Assembly: GCF_964199755.1 (NCBI RefSeq) | Contig: NW_027435902.1 | Location: forward strand, 62,001-126,000 | From: Larus michahellis | Lineage: Eukaryota > Chordata > Aves > Charadriiformes > Laridae | Direction of reading: 5' to 3' | DNA length: 64,000 bases | The notes under the pieces: generated by a model | Seen by the model: only the letters and a program-made list of their open reading frames with translations | What the model was told of the DNA's origin: nothing | The model's database searches: none | Shown: piece by piece, positions 33,980-45,237 of the stretch | Position numbering within the stretch: the first letter of the stretch is position 1 | Layout: each line of letters starts with the position of its first letter | Made by a program: the position numbers and the translations under genes

Positions 33980-36900
33980 CCACCCCCCCCGCAATCTTCC
34001 AGCCTCTCACAAACCCTCATGCAAGGCCTCGTGTGAATCTTCGTGTGAATCTCTGTGCGAGCCCTCGTGCAAGCCCCCTCGTGCACTGCCCCACCCCCGA
34101 GTCCAACCCTCGACCCCTCCCCAAAACCCCAACCACCCCCAGGGACCCTTGTGTGAATCCTTGTGGAAACCCTTGTGTGAATCCTCCTTCCGGACCCCTG
34201 CACACACACACCCCCGGCACTCCCCCTCCCTCCAAATCCCCCCTCAACCCCCTCCTTCATCCCCCAAATCACCGCTCCCCCCCAGCCCCCTACAACAAGC
34301 CCTCGTGGAAATCCTTGTTGAAGGCCTCGTGCAAAAATGCCTTGCGCGACATCCATTCCCTTCCCCACCCCCAAATACCCCCTCAAACCCATCCCCCACC
34401 CCCCAATCCCCCCACGAATCCTTGTGCAAGGCCTCGGTGCGAATCCTCCTGCCAGCCCCCTCCTGTACCACCCCCCCCAAATCCCCCCTCGACCCCTTTC
34501 CCAAGACCTCTAACCCCCAGCCCTGCAGGATCCCTCGTGCGAGCCCTCGCGCAAATACTACCGCGAGCCCCCTCGTGCGCCACCGCCCCCTCCCTCACCT
34601 CCCAAATCTCTCTCCCCTCCCCCACCCCCACCCTTCCCCACTCCCTTATGAACCCTTTTGTGAACCCTCCTGCAAACTCTTGTGCAAACTTGTGGGAACG
34701 CTCAGGTACCATCATCCACCCCTCCCCCACCTCCAAATCTCTGCCAGCCCCTCCCCCACCTTCCAACCCCTCCCAACCCCCCTGCAAACCCTTGTGACAG
34801 CCCCCACCCCGCCCACCTCCCTCTCCCCTCCCCCCAACAGCCCCTCCCCCACTTCCCTACTTCCCCTCTCCCAACCCCCGCAGCCCCCTGTGAACCCTTG
34901 TGCGAATCAGCATGCAAGGCCTCGTGCAAACCCCCTCAACCCCTTCCCAAATTCCCCCTCAACCCCGTCCCCCACATCCTCCAACACCCCCCGCTCTCCC
35001 TAACACAAGCCCTTGGGGAACTTGTCCTTCAAACCCTGGGGCAAAACCCCCTTGGACGACATCCACCGCCTCCCCCGCCCCCAAATGCCCCTCACGCCCC
35101 TACCCCACCACCCCAGCCCTCCCTGTCAAACCTCATGCAAACCCTCGCGCAAGCCTCCTCCTTCGCCACCCCCTATATCCCCCTTGAACCCCCCCTTCAC
35201 CCTCCAAATTGCCCTCAAACCCCTCCCCCACTCCCCTTCCCCCTACAGCACCCCATGAGCTGTCGTGCGAACCCTCGTGCAGGGCCCCGTGCGAATCCTT
35301 GTGCAAAGCCTCGTTCCAGCCCCCTCATGTGCCACCACCCACCTCCTGCTCCCCCCCTCCCAAAACGCCTCCCGTGAACCCTCGTGTGAGGCCTCATGCA
35401 AAATCCCAACCCCAAGCCATCATCCCCCTATGAGCCCTCGTGCAAGGTCTTGTGTGAGCCCCCTCCTGCCCCACCCCCCCCACCTACCCTCAACACGCCC
35501 CAAATCCCCCCCCACTACCCACAACACCCCCAGACCCCTACGAACACTCATGCAAACCCTCGTGCAAAGTTCCCTTGTGTGACATCTACCTCCACTCCCC
35601 CAGCCCCTAAACCCCACCTCAGCCCCCTCCCCACACCCCAGTCTTCCACCCCCCACAAGCCGTCGTGCGAACGCTCACATACCATCACCCGCCCCCTCCC
35701 ACACCCCCCAAATTCCCCCTCAAATCCCACCCCCCAAGCCCCCACGACCCCTATAAGCCCTTGTGCAAACACTCGTGTGAGCCCCCTCCCCTACCCCCCG
35801 ACACCCCCAGCTCCTGGTGAACCCTGGTGCGAGGCCTCGTGCGAATCCTCCTGCAAAACCCCCTCACGGGCCACCGTCCATCCCACTCCCCCCTCCCCCA
35901 CGCCCTAAGTCCCCCCTCAACCCCCTCCCCAGCCCCTACAAACCCTCGTGTGAATCTTTGTGCAAGCCCCCTCCTGCCTCACCCCCAGCTCCCACACCCC
36001 TCCCCCACCCCCAAATCCACCCCACCCCGTCCCAATCCCCTCTAAGCCCCTCCCCCAACCCCCCCAGTCCCCTAGGAACTGCCATGTGAGTCCTTGTGCG
36101 AGGCCTCGAGCAGAATCCCAATCCCACGCCACCAGTCCTGCTACGAACCCTAGTGCAGGGTCTCGTGCGAGCCCCCCCGTACCCCACGTCCTACCCCTCC
36201 CACCCCAAATCTCCCCTTCCACCCTCTCCCCCACCCCTGAAACACCCCCAGCCCTACAAACCCTACAAACTCTTGTGCGAGTCCATGTGCAAAATACCCT
36301 AAATGCCACCATCCCCCCTCCCCAGCCTCTGAACCCCCCCAAACCCTTGTGCAAACCCACCACCCACACCCCCCAAATTCCATCCAAAAACCTCCCCAAG
36401 CCCCCTACAAACCCTCGTGAAAATCTTCCTGTGACCCCCTCATGTGCCAACCCCCAACCTCTCCCCCCACCCCCGAATCCACCGTGAACCCCCTGCCCCA
36501 CCCCTTCAAACTCCTTACAAAGCCTCATACAAATCCTCGTGCAAACGCTCATGTACCATCATCCACCCCCTCCCCGACCCCCCAAAATCCCCCTCAAATC
36601 CCTCCCTCACCCCCTCAACCCCCCCAGCCCCCTATGAACTCTTGTGCAAACACTCCTGTGAGACCCCTCCCCTACCCCCCAATCTTCCAGCTCCCCACAA
36701 AACCTTGTGCAAACCCTCGTGCGAACCCTTGTGCAAGCCCCTCCTGTGCCACCCTCCTCAAATGCCCCCTCACCCCCTCCCCCACCCCACCACGAACACT
36801 TGTGCAAACCCTTGTGCAAACGCTCCTGGGAATGCTCCCCCAGCCTCTCAACCCGCCCAAACCTTCGTGTGAACTCACCACCCCCCTCACACGTGTCCCC

Positions 36901-37253
36901 CCTCAACCCCCTCCCCCACCCTCTACAAACACTTGTGTGAATCCTGCAAGGGCTTGTGTGAATCCTCATGCGAGCCCCCCTCATGCACTTCCCCCCCCTA
37001 CTCACCCCCACCCCCCTCCCCCTCCCAACCCCCCAAACCCCTCCCCCACCCCATCAAGTGCCCCCTCAGACCCCGACGCACCCTCGTGCAAACCTTTGTG
37101 CAATACCCACCACGCATCAACGCCCACCCCACCCTGTGCCCCTGATCCCCCGCCACCCACCTCCCCCGCCCCCTCATTTCCCCCCAGCCCCTGAAGAGCC
37201 CTCGTACAAACCCTGGTGTGAGGCCTTGTGCAAATCCTCGTGCCAAGTCCTGG
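33980..37253. repeat. C-rich satellite array, about 118-bp units
   Basis: By eye about 28 units are marked by a core such as ccctcgtgcaaaccctcgtg near a C-rich run containing caaatccccc. Examples lie at 34288, 34406, 34521, 34641, 35255, 35537, 35935, 36405 and 36632. Mean spacing over the array is about 118 bp, with irregular units from about 50 to 160 bp. The minus strand is very G-rich. Long open frames on both strands (up to 460 codons) come from the near absence of stops. The array ends where the class I ERV LTR begins. Confidence 0.9.
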
Positions 37254-37779
37254 GGTAAGAAAGGCAGGTATTGCTTTTGCAGAGGAGAAAAGCCGTTTCC
37301 ATCAGAGGTGACACGATAAGGGAATGACTAAGACAAAGAGGCTCCAGCAAAGGCTTGTAGAACATCTCTTATCACACAGACAAAAGGACAAACTGATTCC
37401 TACTGGATTAGTGTCTAGAAGGGTGGTCAAACATTTAACCAGGGCTAATGACATTGAGCAATCTTTTACCAAAAAGGAAAGAAATAAACTAGTCAGATAA
37501 TCCCTTTAGGTGTAGCATAAAGAGAAGTAAACAGAGGCAGGACATGTGGGAAGAATTTTAGGTGCCTCAGACAGACTGTGAACCCTGGAGTACCCAACCA
37601 ATGGGAAACAGGGGAGGGAAAAATTCGGCCGGGATTAGGGAATAAAAAGGTGTGTTTCAAGAACTGGAAGTGTGCCTCCTTGCTAGGTCACCCGCTCTTG
37701 CAAGAACGTGAATAAAAATGTGCTTCACAGAGGATTCTGCCTGAGCCTATTTCATTCGGACCGGAACTTTTTTCTCACA
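37254..37779 (+). mobile_element. Class I ERV 5' LTR
   Basis: It is 526 bp and matches 44170-44690. The 5' end is ggtaagaaaggcagg (the 3' copy has tgtaag) and it ends tttctcaca. The TATA-like box gggaataaaaagg lies near 37640 and an AATAAA near 37711. It starts directly after the satellite array. Confidence 0.9.
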
Positions 37780-37782
37780 ATT

Positions 37783-37800
37783 TGGGGGCTCATCCGGGAG
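37783..37800 (+). promoter_or_regulatory. Primer-binding site, tRNA-Pro-like
   Basis: TGGGGGCTCATCCGGGAG follows the 5' LTR by 3 bp. It differs at two sites from the proline-tRNA site typical of gammaretroviruses. Confidence 0.8.
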
Positions 37801-38210
37801 CAGAAGTCGTCTTCTTGGGAGTCCCTGTCGCCGAAGGACGGGAAGACGCGTCCCGTTGATTTCAACGGTCTCGTGGATCGTCGGCAGGGATTCCGTGAGG
37901 AATTGACTAAGATCTCGAGACCCAGTTGGACGGCAGACTCTGTGAAGCACAGGGGGAGAAGGGGTAGGTGCAGTAGGCACAGAGAGTATGACCAGACAAC
38001 TCCGTGCACGGACCAAGGTAAGGAAAATCGGACTGTTAAAGTATTGCCTTGGTGGTCGGGACGTTCTAAGAGACTTGTGTGTGTGACTGAGACGTACTGC
38101 GGTACGAAGTGAGTGTGGAGTCCGGATCCGCGGTTCTGTAGTCCCGCGAGGGGCGCAGCTGGAGAAGGACGAAGCGAAAGGAAGGGGTGTAAGAAAAGTC
38201 TGTGTTTAGA

Positions 38211-38580
38211 ATGGGAAATAAGGATTCTAGGCCTAGGGATGAAAAAGGGGATAATGAGAAAGACCCCGGGAACATTCCCCCAGACATTCCTTTAGGGGAG
38301 AATGTTGAGGTTTTGGAATGATTCTTCTTGTACAAGGGATAAAGATAGAAAGAAAATGATTTGTTTTGTTCGGACTGCATCCCGGAGGGGCCAGGGGCGG
38401 CCGGAGGGACCGTGGACATTCTGGGAAGGGTCTCAGGGGTGTCCTAGGGGTCCTGTGTCTGTCTTAGAGGATCCCAGAGGTGTCCCAGGGGGGACATGTT
38501 TGCATTTGCATTTGAATTTGTTTGGACCAAAGAACCCATAAGATCTCCTAGTGTATTTTGGCCCAAATTTGGATCTGACG
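38211..38580 (+). pseudogene. gag: Class I ERV gag remnant
   Basis: An ATG at 38211 opens MGNKDSRPRDEKG, a start with the Met-Gly needed for N-myristoylation of a matrix protein. A TGA ends the frame after about 36 codons (near 38319). No capsid or nucleocapsid sequence is recognisable before RT sequence appears. Confidence 0.55.
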
Positions 38581-38859
38581 AAGACTGGGTCTGTCAGACT
38601 TTAAACATGTATGTGAATAATAAGGAATAATAAGGAATTAGAAGAAGGTGAATATGCTTTTTGCTGGGTCAAGATGAATAGATTCAGGAACGCCCAAATC
38701 CATTTTATATGTTCCCAGCCCAGACTGTCGGTGATGTTTCAATCGACAAAGAAATTGAATCCCCGAAGTGGGACCCCTTAGACTGTTACTTGGTGGCGAG
38801 GAAGAGGGGTGAATAACGGGACAAGGACTGCCCCAGCCACTCCTACCAGCAGCTCGAGG

Positions 38860-39933
38860 TTCACCGGTAGGGTGTTATCATTGTGGGATTTACAGAATCC
38901 CCTAATTTGTTTGGCAAGTGTTAGAACAAGTGCTTGAACAATTCAGCCCTCCATTGGGAGTAGCCCTGCTTCAGTGTGTGGATGATTACTGGTATGTGGG
39001 GAGGAAGAAGGCAGGGTAAAAGAAGCCACGAATGAGTTACTGAACTTTTCGGGACAGTAAGGTTTGATGGTCTCAAAAAAGAAAAAATAATAAAAAAATT
39101 GCAATACATGGAAACAGAAGTGAAGTACTTGGGACATCTAGTCAGTGAAGGGAGTCGAAAAAAAATAAATCCTGAGAGGATCAAAGGAATAGTAGACTTA
39201 CCTCTGCCAAAGACCAAGAGGGAACTGAGAAAATTTTGGGGGCTGACTGGGTACTGTGGACTGTGGATAGAGGGGTGTGTTCAAAAGACTAAAGGACTAT
39301 ATTCCAAACTGTTAGCTGAAGAACCAAATGTATTGGTTTGGACAGAAGAGGAGGATTTGGTGTAAGATTTAAAACAGCCTAATCAGAGCTCCAGTTTTAG
39401 CCTTATCTTCTTTGGAGAAATCTTTTCAACTATTTGTTAACTGTAGACAAAGGGGCTGCGTTAGGAACTCAAGAGTGGGGGGGGGATAAGCGGCAGCCAG
39501 TGGCCTATTTATCTAAACTCTTAGATCTGGTCTCCCAAGGGTGGCCAGGGGAATGATAGAAGGTAGCACCCCTCACCAAGTAAAAACCATTTTAGCCCAA
39601 ACCACGGGAAAACGGCTAACCAATTCAAGAATACTGAAGTATGAAGGAATTTTAATTGAAAAGGATGATTTGATTTTAACTACCAGCCCTTGCCTTAACC
39701 CAGTGAGCTTTTTGTGAAAAAAAAAAAATAAAAAAAAATATATAGAGAGAGGCAAAGGATGAAGAACTTACACACGAATGCTTAGATGTAAATTGAGAAC
39801 CAGACTAAGATTTGACCTGACTTAAGGGAAGAACCCCTATCTGGGGGTCTTCATTTGTTCGTAGACACTTCTTCAAGAGTGATAGAAGGAAAGAGGTGTC
39901 ATGGACATGCGGTGGTAAATGGAGTGAGTCAAC
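38860..39933 (+). pseudogene. pol: Class I ERV RT end and RNase H start
   Basis: RT palm sequence is seen near 38950 with the catalytic box changed (LLQCVDDYW instead of YVDD). The thumb and connection follow at 39099-39365 (YLGHLVSEGSRK, KTKRELRKFWGLTGYC). RNase H begins near 39850 (LFVDTSSRVIEGKR). Stops and frameshifts are frequent. The frame is interrupted at 39934 by a solo LTR. Confidence 0.85.
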
Positions 39934-40740
39934 TGTGGAATTTGGATAATGAGGTGAAGTCTCTGTGCTCAAAGAGCAATTCAGACTGGCTTTGCTATCT
40001 CTTGTGCAGCCCAGGAGAGCGAAGGCTCGTCTGGCTATCACAGGATACATAAATGACGGGGTAGTCTTGGGGAGCCAGGACAGCCCTGCTTTTCATCAGC
40101 AGAGACAGTAAAATCAAGATAACAGAGACCTTGTGTAGCTCTTTGTTTCCTTGAGAGGCTGCCGTGTCTGGTAATTGACCTTTGCCTCGTTACCTGTGAA
40201 ATGCATATTGAAGTTGACACCCCTGTATATGCTAATGAAGATTTTAGAGATCATGCTAAACATATATGGCTATAGCACTCATCTCTCCACCCAAATCATA
40301 CTACACGTCACCTAGGGGAGGGAAACCTTGTAATTTTGGGGATAAAAGGATGGAGAAAATGACTGTTAAATTGGGAGAGAAGAAACTTGATACCTGACGG
40401 ACCAGTCCATGGGCTGTGTTCTCTCCCTCCACCCCAGGCAGGGACGCCTTTCTGGGTAAGCGCTGCGCCTTTCACCCTCTGGGGAATGTTACCCCGGGTT
40501 GTTGTACTATCGTTATTTTTGCTAGCAATATTAACCTTAAGTAATTAGCGCTATTGTAGTTAGCGAATTTATCAACGGCAATCTCGAATCTGTTCTGTCG
40601 CTCTCAATAAAATAACTAATTTCAATTATTTGTGAATCTGATTCAGTGAAAGTCCTTTGGTGGAACTCTGATAGTAAATCAGTGAAAGTCCTGGGACTCT
40701 GACAGACAAGTATCGAAACTACAGCCCTTTTAACGCGACA
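39934..40740 (+). mobile_element. Solo LTR nested in class I ERV RNase H
   Basis: The ends are TGTGGAATTTGG and TTTTAACGCGACA (807 bp). AATAAA occurs near 40606. Flanking pentamers TCAAC (39929-39933) and CCAAC (40741-40745) agree at four of five bases and fit a 5-bp target duplication. RNase H similarity continues on the right side, so the interruption is clean. It belongs to neither the host ERV nor the ERV-L LTR family. Confidence 0.75.
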
Positions 40741-41285
40741 CCAACAAGTAAAAGCATCTGAAAAATTACCTAGTGCATAGTCCGCTCAAATATGTGAGAT
40801 GTATACCTTAAACCAGGCACTTAAATTAACTGGAGAAAGGGGAAGGAACAATATATACAGACTCTTGTTATGCCCTTGGGGTAGTGCATACCTTTGGTAA
40901 AATTTAGGAAGAACAAGGACTAATAAACAGCAAAGGGAAAGAACTTTTACACGAAGAATGTACAAAGCAGGTGTTAGCTAATATATTAATACCAAGTGAA
41001 ATAGCAGCTTTACACGTTAAAGGTCACCAGAGAGGCAATTCAATTACCGCAAGGGGAAACAGATTAGTGGACAAGGTGGCAAAAGAGGCGGCCTTGGGGC
41101 AGGAGAAGCACTGACAGAAGCAGGGGCAGTGGAGACATGTGGTAAATGGATTCTGCCTGATGGAAGGGAAATGGTCAACCAACAATGAGAGAAATAGTGA
41201 CAGTGCTACAACAGGGAAGCCATTGGGGAACACATGCAACGTGCGAATGGTTTTGTGGAAGTACAGATGCTTTGGCATATAGACA
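40741..41285 (+). pseudogene. pol: Class I ERV RNase H end and integrase N-terminus
   Basis: RNase H resumes after the nested LTR (the frame includes TLNQALKLTGE and IYTDSCYAL) with stops. Further on, the tether and the integrase zinc module are only faintly recognisable. Confidence 0.65.
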
Positions 41286-42228
41286 ATGGCCAAAGAAATT
41301 TGTGAGGGATGTATGATTTGTAAGAAAGCAAACAAGAAAGCCTTGAGAAAGCAATCTTCAGGAGGAGAGCCCGGCTTGAGACCGTTCCAAAGTATACAGG
41401 TAGTCTTCACTGAACTGCCACCAACAGGCAGGCGAAAAGATCTTTTAGTCCTGGTGGAGCATCTTACTGGATGGGTGGAAGCCTACCCCTTGGTGTCAGC
41501 TACTGCAGCAGGGGTAATTAAGATAATACTAGAACAAATTATTCCCAGATACGGGTTAGTGGAGAATATAAACTCAGATCAGGGCAGTCATTTTACTTCT
41601 AAAATCCTTCAAGGAATTGCGGAAAGTTTAGGGATAGCATGGGAATTTCATACCCCCTGGCATCCCCCATCTTCAGGAAAAGTTCAGGACAAACCAGACC
41701 ATTAAAAGACCATTGTTGAAACTGATTTTAAAAACCAAATTACCATGGACTAAATGTTTACCAATAGCATTGTTGAGGATCCAGACTTCTAGAAAAGATA
41801 CAGGTCTCTCGCCCTATGAGATGCTTTTTGAACTACCTTATATGGGTAACGAGAAGACTTGCCTACTTTTGAAACTAAAGATATGTTTCTTAAGAACTGT
41901 ATACTGGGGTTGTCGTCTTCTTTCTCTCTCCTCAGAAATAAAGGACTTCTTGCTCAAACTCCACCCACTGGAATTTGCAGTCCATGCCTTCCGACCGGGA
42001 GACTGGGTCTTGATCCAATCCTGGAAGGAAACCAAGCTCCAACCAGAATGGGAAGGCCCGTTCCAAGTGTTACTGACCACTGGGACTGCAGTGAGGACGG
42101 CCGACAGGGGTTGGACTCACTACACTCGGCTAAAAGGACCAGTTGAACCCCTGCCAACAGATCCAGTGGAACAGTGGACTGTACATTCTACTGACAGCCC
42201 GCTGCGAGTAACCCTAAAGAGACAATAA
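41286..42228 (+). pseudogene. pol: Class I ERV integrase, catalytic residues lost
   Basis: The core frame at 41286-41705 has CEGCMICKKANK, then VVFTELPPTGR, where the first catalytic Asp is Val. The second Asp is kept (NSDQGSHFTS). At the expected Glu (SSGKVQ) the sequence has an altered codon and a frameshift. The C-terminal part runs in another frame from 41713 (DTGLSPYEMLFELPY, GDWVLIQSWKETKLQP) to TAA at 42226. It cannot catalyse integration. Confidence 0.88.
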
Positions 42229-43540
42229 GCCGTAGGTTGGGGCGGGATGATCCAGTCGGGAGATATAAATCTGTGTATGCCATGAATTTTAAGAAGCATT
42301 TTGCGATGATGCTGGTCATAGGGGCAGCGTTGTGTTTCCCACTAGGAAGCTGGAGTGTACACCCAGATCACCTACGGAGTATACATCCAGATACCCCACA
42401 GACCATACGCTTTGATGCCTGACAAGTACTGGAGTGTGGGGATCTAGAGGTCCAAAGATAGTTGAGTGGCGAAAACAAGTACCCGTGCCCAGAAATTTGG
42501 AGGGTCGCAGAGAGATATCCTGAGCCTGCACTTTGTGAACAATGGAGTGGAGTGTGGTGGACCACCCAAATTGGAGGGTGGACCGTGGATGACGGGTGGA
42601 TCAAGTGACCTAATATATGGAATAGGAGCAGATGCGTCTGGAAGGGATCCAAGGGGAAGATTTAGAATAGACGTACTGGAAAATAGCAGTTAAGCAGAAG
42701 GGACAACTATGACTACTAAACTCCCAGTAATACAACAGTGGGAACCACCGAATGATCCAGCTTTGGTAACGGTTACTGAGATTAAAGGTCTTAGACAAAC
42801 ATTTGAGATTGAAAGAGGTTACGGTGAGACGAATGCTTGGGTAAAATATACTGTTAATAGGGTGTAATATACTGTTAATAGTTTGAACCAAAGCAATTGC
42901 TCTGCTTGTGCCACAGGAAGGCCCCCAGCACAGATCGTCCCTTTTCCCTTAGGGTGGACGAAAGATTCCGTAGGGATGTGGTGTATGATAGCATTATACC
43001 AAGAAAAGACCGCCTGGGGAAATGAGACTTGTCATTCACTTTCCTTACTGTTTCCTGCCTTGGAGTCTAGAGACGTTAAATTTTCCACAGCAGTTGGGAA
43101 CCGTCCAGCATGCCTCTCACGGCAGGGTGTGAATGCTGCCAAACCTGGGGGGGATTTACCCTGTGCACTGAAACTCTGAATGTGACCAAGGATGTAAGAG
43201 GAAACGGCTCAGCGTTACGAGTGCCTCGGGCGGATCTCTGGTGGTATTGTGGAGGGAGGACTTTGCGATCTGTGTTGCCGGCTAACTGGAAAGGTACATG
43301 TGCAATGGTACAATTGGCAATACCATTCACCCTGGCATTTGAAAAAGAAACAGGATCCCTGAGCTCCGGCAATAGAGTAAAAAGAAGTTGAGGTGTATCC
43401 CTTGATGAACGGATCTAGAGAGAGATCCCATTGGAGTCCCTAGAGGGGTCCCAGATGAACACAAAGCAAGGAATCAGATAGGAGCAGGATTCGAATCTGT
43501 CTTTTTCTGGTGGGTAACTATAAACAGAAATGTAGATTGG
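42229..43540 (+). pseudogene. env: Class I ERV env surface subunit, broken
   Basis: Fragments of a retroviral surface glycoprotein are split over several frames (42883-43179 and 43110-43391), with Cys-rich and N-glycosylation-like sites (NQSNCSAC, GNETCHS, LNVTKD). A basic SU/TM cleavage-like site (RVKRS) appears near 43370 and is followed at once by a stop. The start of env near 42280 is uncertain. Confidence 0.7.
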
Positions 43541-43966
43541 ATGCATTATATTTACTATAACCAACAGAATTTTATTAATTATACCAGGGATGCATTAAAA
43601 GGAATAGCGGAACAATTGGATGCAACCAGCCGAATGGCATGGGAAAATAGGATCGCCCTGGACATGGTCTTAGCGGGGAAGGGAGGGGTGTGTGTAATGT
43701 TAGGGAATCGGTGCTGTACCTTCATCCACAACAATCCAGCTCCAGATGGTACTATAACTAAAGCCCTTCCAGGGCTCACCAGTCTAGCTGATGAGTTAGC
43801 TGAGAACTCTGGAATAGACACCTCACGGACAGGTTGGCTGGATTCCTGGTTTGGGAAATGGAAAGGTGTGGCGGTATCAATATTGACTTCTCTTATAATA
43901 GTAGCAGGAGTTTTAGCGGCTGTAGGATGCTGTATCATTCTCTGTGTGCGAGGATTACTTCAGTGA
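43541..43966 (+). pseudogene. env: Class I ERV env transmembrane subunit
   Basis: The open frame has the CX6CC motif of gamma-type transmembrane subunits (43691-43717), a preceding amphipathic heptad region, and a C-terminal membrane helix at about 43867-43950, followed by a short tail and a TGA. The upstream fusion-peptide region is out of frame or stopped, so this domain is readable but not part of an intact Env. Confidence 0.82.
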
Positions 43967-44151
43967 TTGATTGAAACTGCCCTAACTAAACAAATGGAAG
44001 CAGACCCTCCCCCATAGCTGGGAAAAATGCTTCATCTAGAAGAAGAAGAAAATAAAAACTGTTGAGAAGAAGAATGTAACATCATGCTGTCGGCCCTAGA
44101 GGCCTCATGTGGAACCATACCCTAGAAATGCAAAAAGCAGTAAGATTATGA

Positions 44152-44169
44152 AAAAGGGAAGGGGGAAGT
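44152..44169 (+). promoter_or_regulatory. Polypurine tract of class I ERV
   Basis: A purine run (aagggaagggggaag) lies directly before the 3' LTR, as expected for the plus-strand primer. Confidence 0.7.
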
Positions 44170-44690
44170 TGTAAGAAAAGCAGGTCTTGTTTTTGCAGTG
44201 GGAAAAAGCCGTTTCCATCGGAGGTGACACGATAAGGGAACGACTAGACAAAGAGGCTCCAGCAAAGGCTTGTGGAACATCTCTTATCGCACGGACAGAA
44301 GGACGAACTGATTCCTACCGGATTAGTGACTAGAAGGGTGGTCAAACACTTAACCAGGGCTAGTGACATTGGGCAATTTTACCAAAAAGGAAAGAAATAA
44401 ACTAGTCCGATAATCCCTCTAGGTGTAACATAAGGAGAAGTAAAGAGAGGGCAGGACATCCAGGAAGGATCTGAGGCGCTCCGGAGAGGCTGTGAACCCT
44501 GGAGTACCCAACCAACGGGAAATGGGAGGGAAAATTCGACCAGGGATTAGGAAATAAAAAGGTGTGTTTCAAGAACCAAAACTGTGCCTGCTTGTTAGGT
44601 CACCCGTTCTTGCGGGAATGTTCAAATACAACGTGCTTCATATTGTTCACGGCCTGAGCCGTTAGTGTTGGATAAGGAGCATTTCTCACA
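44170..44690 (+). mobile_element. Class I ERV 3' LTR
   Basis: It has TGTAAGAAAAGC...TTTCTCACA ends and is 521 bp long. It differs from the 5' LTR at many sites, including small indels (for example near 44370), so the provirus is old. CpG-rich DNA starts right after it. Confidence 0.9.
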
Positions 44691-45237
44691 CGGACACATA
44701 CCGGGGGGTTATGAGGGGGCCCGGGCACGTACAGGGGGGCCGGCGGGGCGGGGCCGGGGCCGGGGCCGGGGCCGGGGCCGTCGTGGGCCCGCACTCAGCG
44801 GGGGCCGCCGCCGCCATGCTGCCGCACGCGGGGATGAGGGCAGGGGCCGGGCGGGCCACGTGACGGGGGCGCGTGTGCGGGGCGGGTATAAAAGGCCCGG
44901 CGGCGGCCAGGCCGCCTCAGAGCGGCGGCGGGGCCGGGGCTTGTGTGTGCCCGGGCCGGGGGCGGCGGCCGGGCGGGCTGTGTGAGGGGTCGCAGCGCCG
45001 CTGAGGTCAGTGTCCGTCCGGCTGTGGGAGGCTCTGAGCGCTCTGCGGGGGAGCAGGGCCTGTGGGCTGGGGGCGGCCCTCAGGAAGGGCCTGGCCGTGG
45101 GGGCAGGACCCCCGGGGGAGGGGCTGTCCGTGTGGGGAGGGGCGGCGCGGGGCGGCCGGTGCGTGGGCCTTGCACCGGGGAGAGGTGTCGTCCCGTGTTG
45201 TGGCTCCTGAGGGCCTGTGTTTTGGGGCACCTCCTGG
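44691..45237 (+). promoter_or_regulatory. CpG-rich promoter region with TATA box
   Basis: The region is very GC- and CpG-rich. It contains five perfect GGGGCC units (44750-44779), an E-box CACGTGAC at 44857-44864 and a TATA box TATAAAA at 44887-44893. A splice donor-like GAG|GTCAGT lies at 45005/45006, about 90 bp downstream of a plausible start site. The order E-box, TATA, first exon, donor points to rightward transcription. No coding exon that it would drive is recognised. It has no counterpart next to arm A. Confidence 0.6.

Larger units (their letters stand above)
37254..44690 (+). mobile_element. Class I (gamma-type) ERV, internally deleted
   Basis: Paired LTRs enclose a primer-binding site, a short gag start, C-terminal RT, RNase H, integrase and env. 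Only about 700 bp separate the gag start from the RT palm, so most of gag, all of protease and most of RT are deleted. A solo LTR of another family is nested in RNase H. No matching 4-6 bp target duplication is seen at the ends (CTGG and CGGA). The provirus is defective in every gene. Confidence 0.92.

Noticed and set aside
33621..35003. 460-codon plus-strand open frame
   Set aside because: It runs through the G-rich minisatellite into the C-rich satellite. The codons mirror the repeat and no start, domain or splice pattern fits.
33980..37253. Possible CRISPR-like array of spaced repeats
   Set aside because: Units are irregular, spacers are C-rich and similar to each other, and the context is a bird genome.
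44665..44985. 106-codon frame across the LTR end and CpG region
   Set aside because: It starts inside the ERV LTR and is mostly GC-repeat translation. A promoter region is the better reading.
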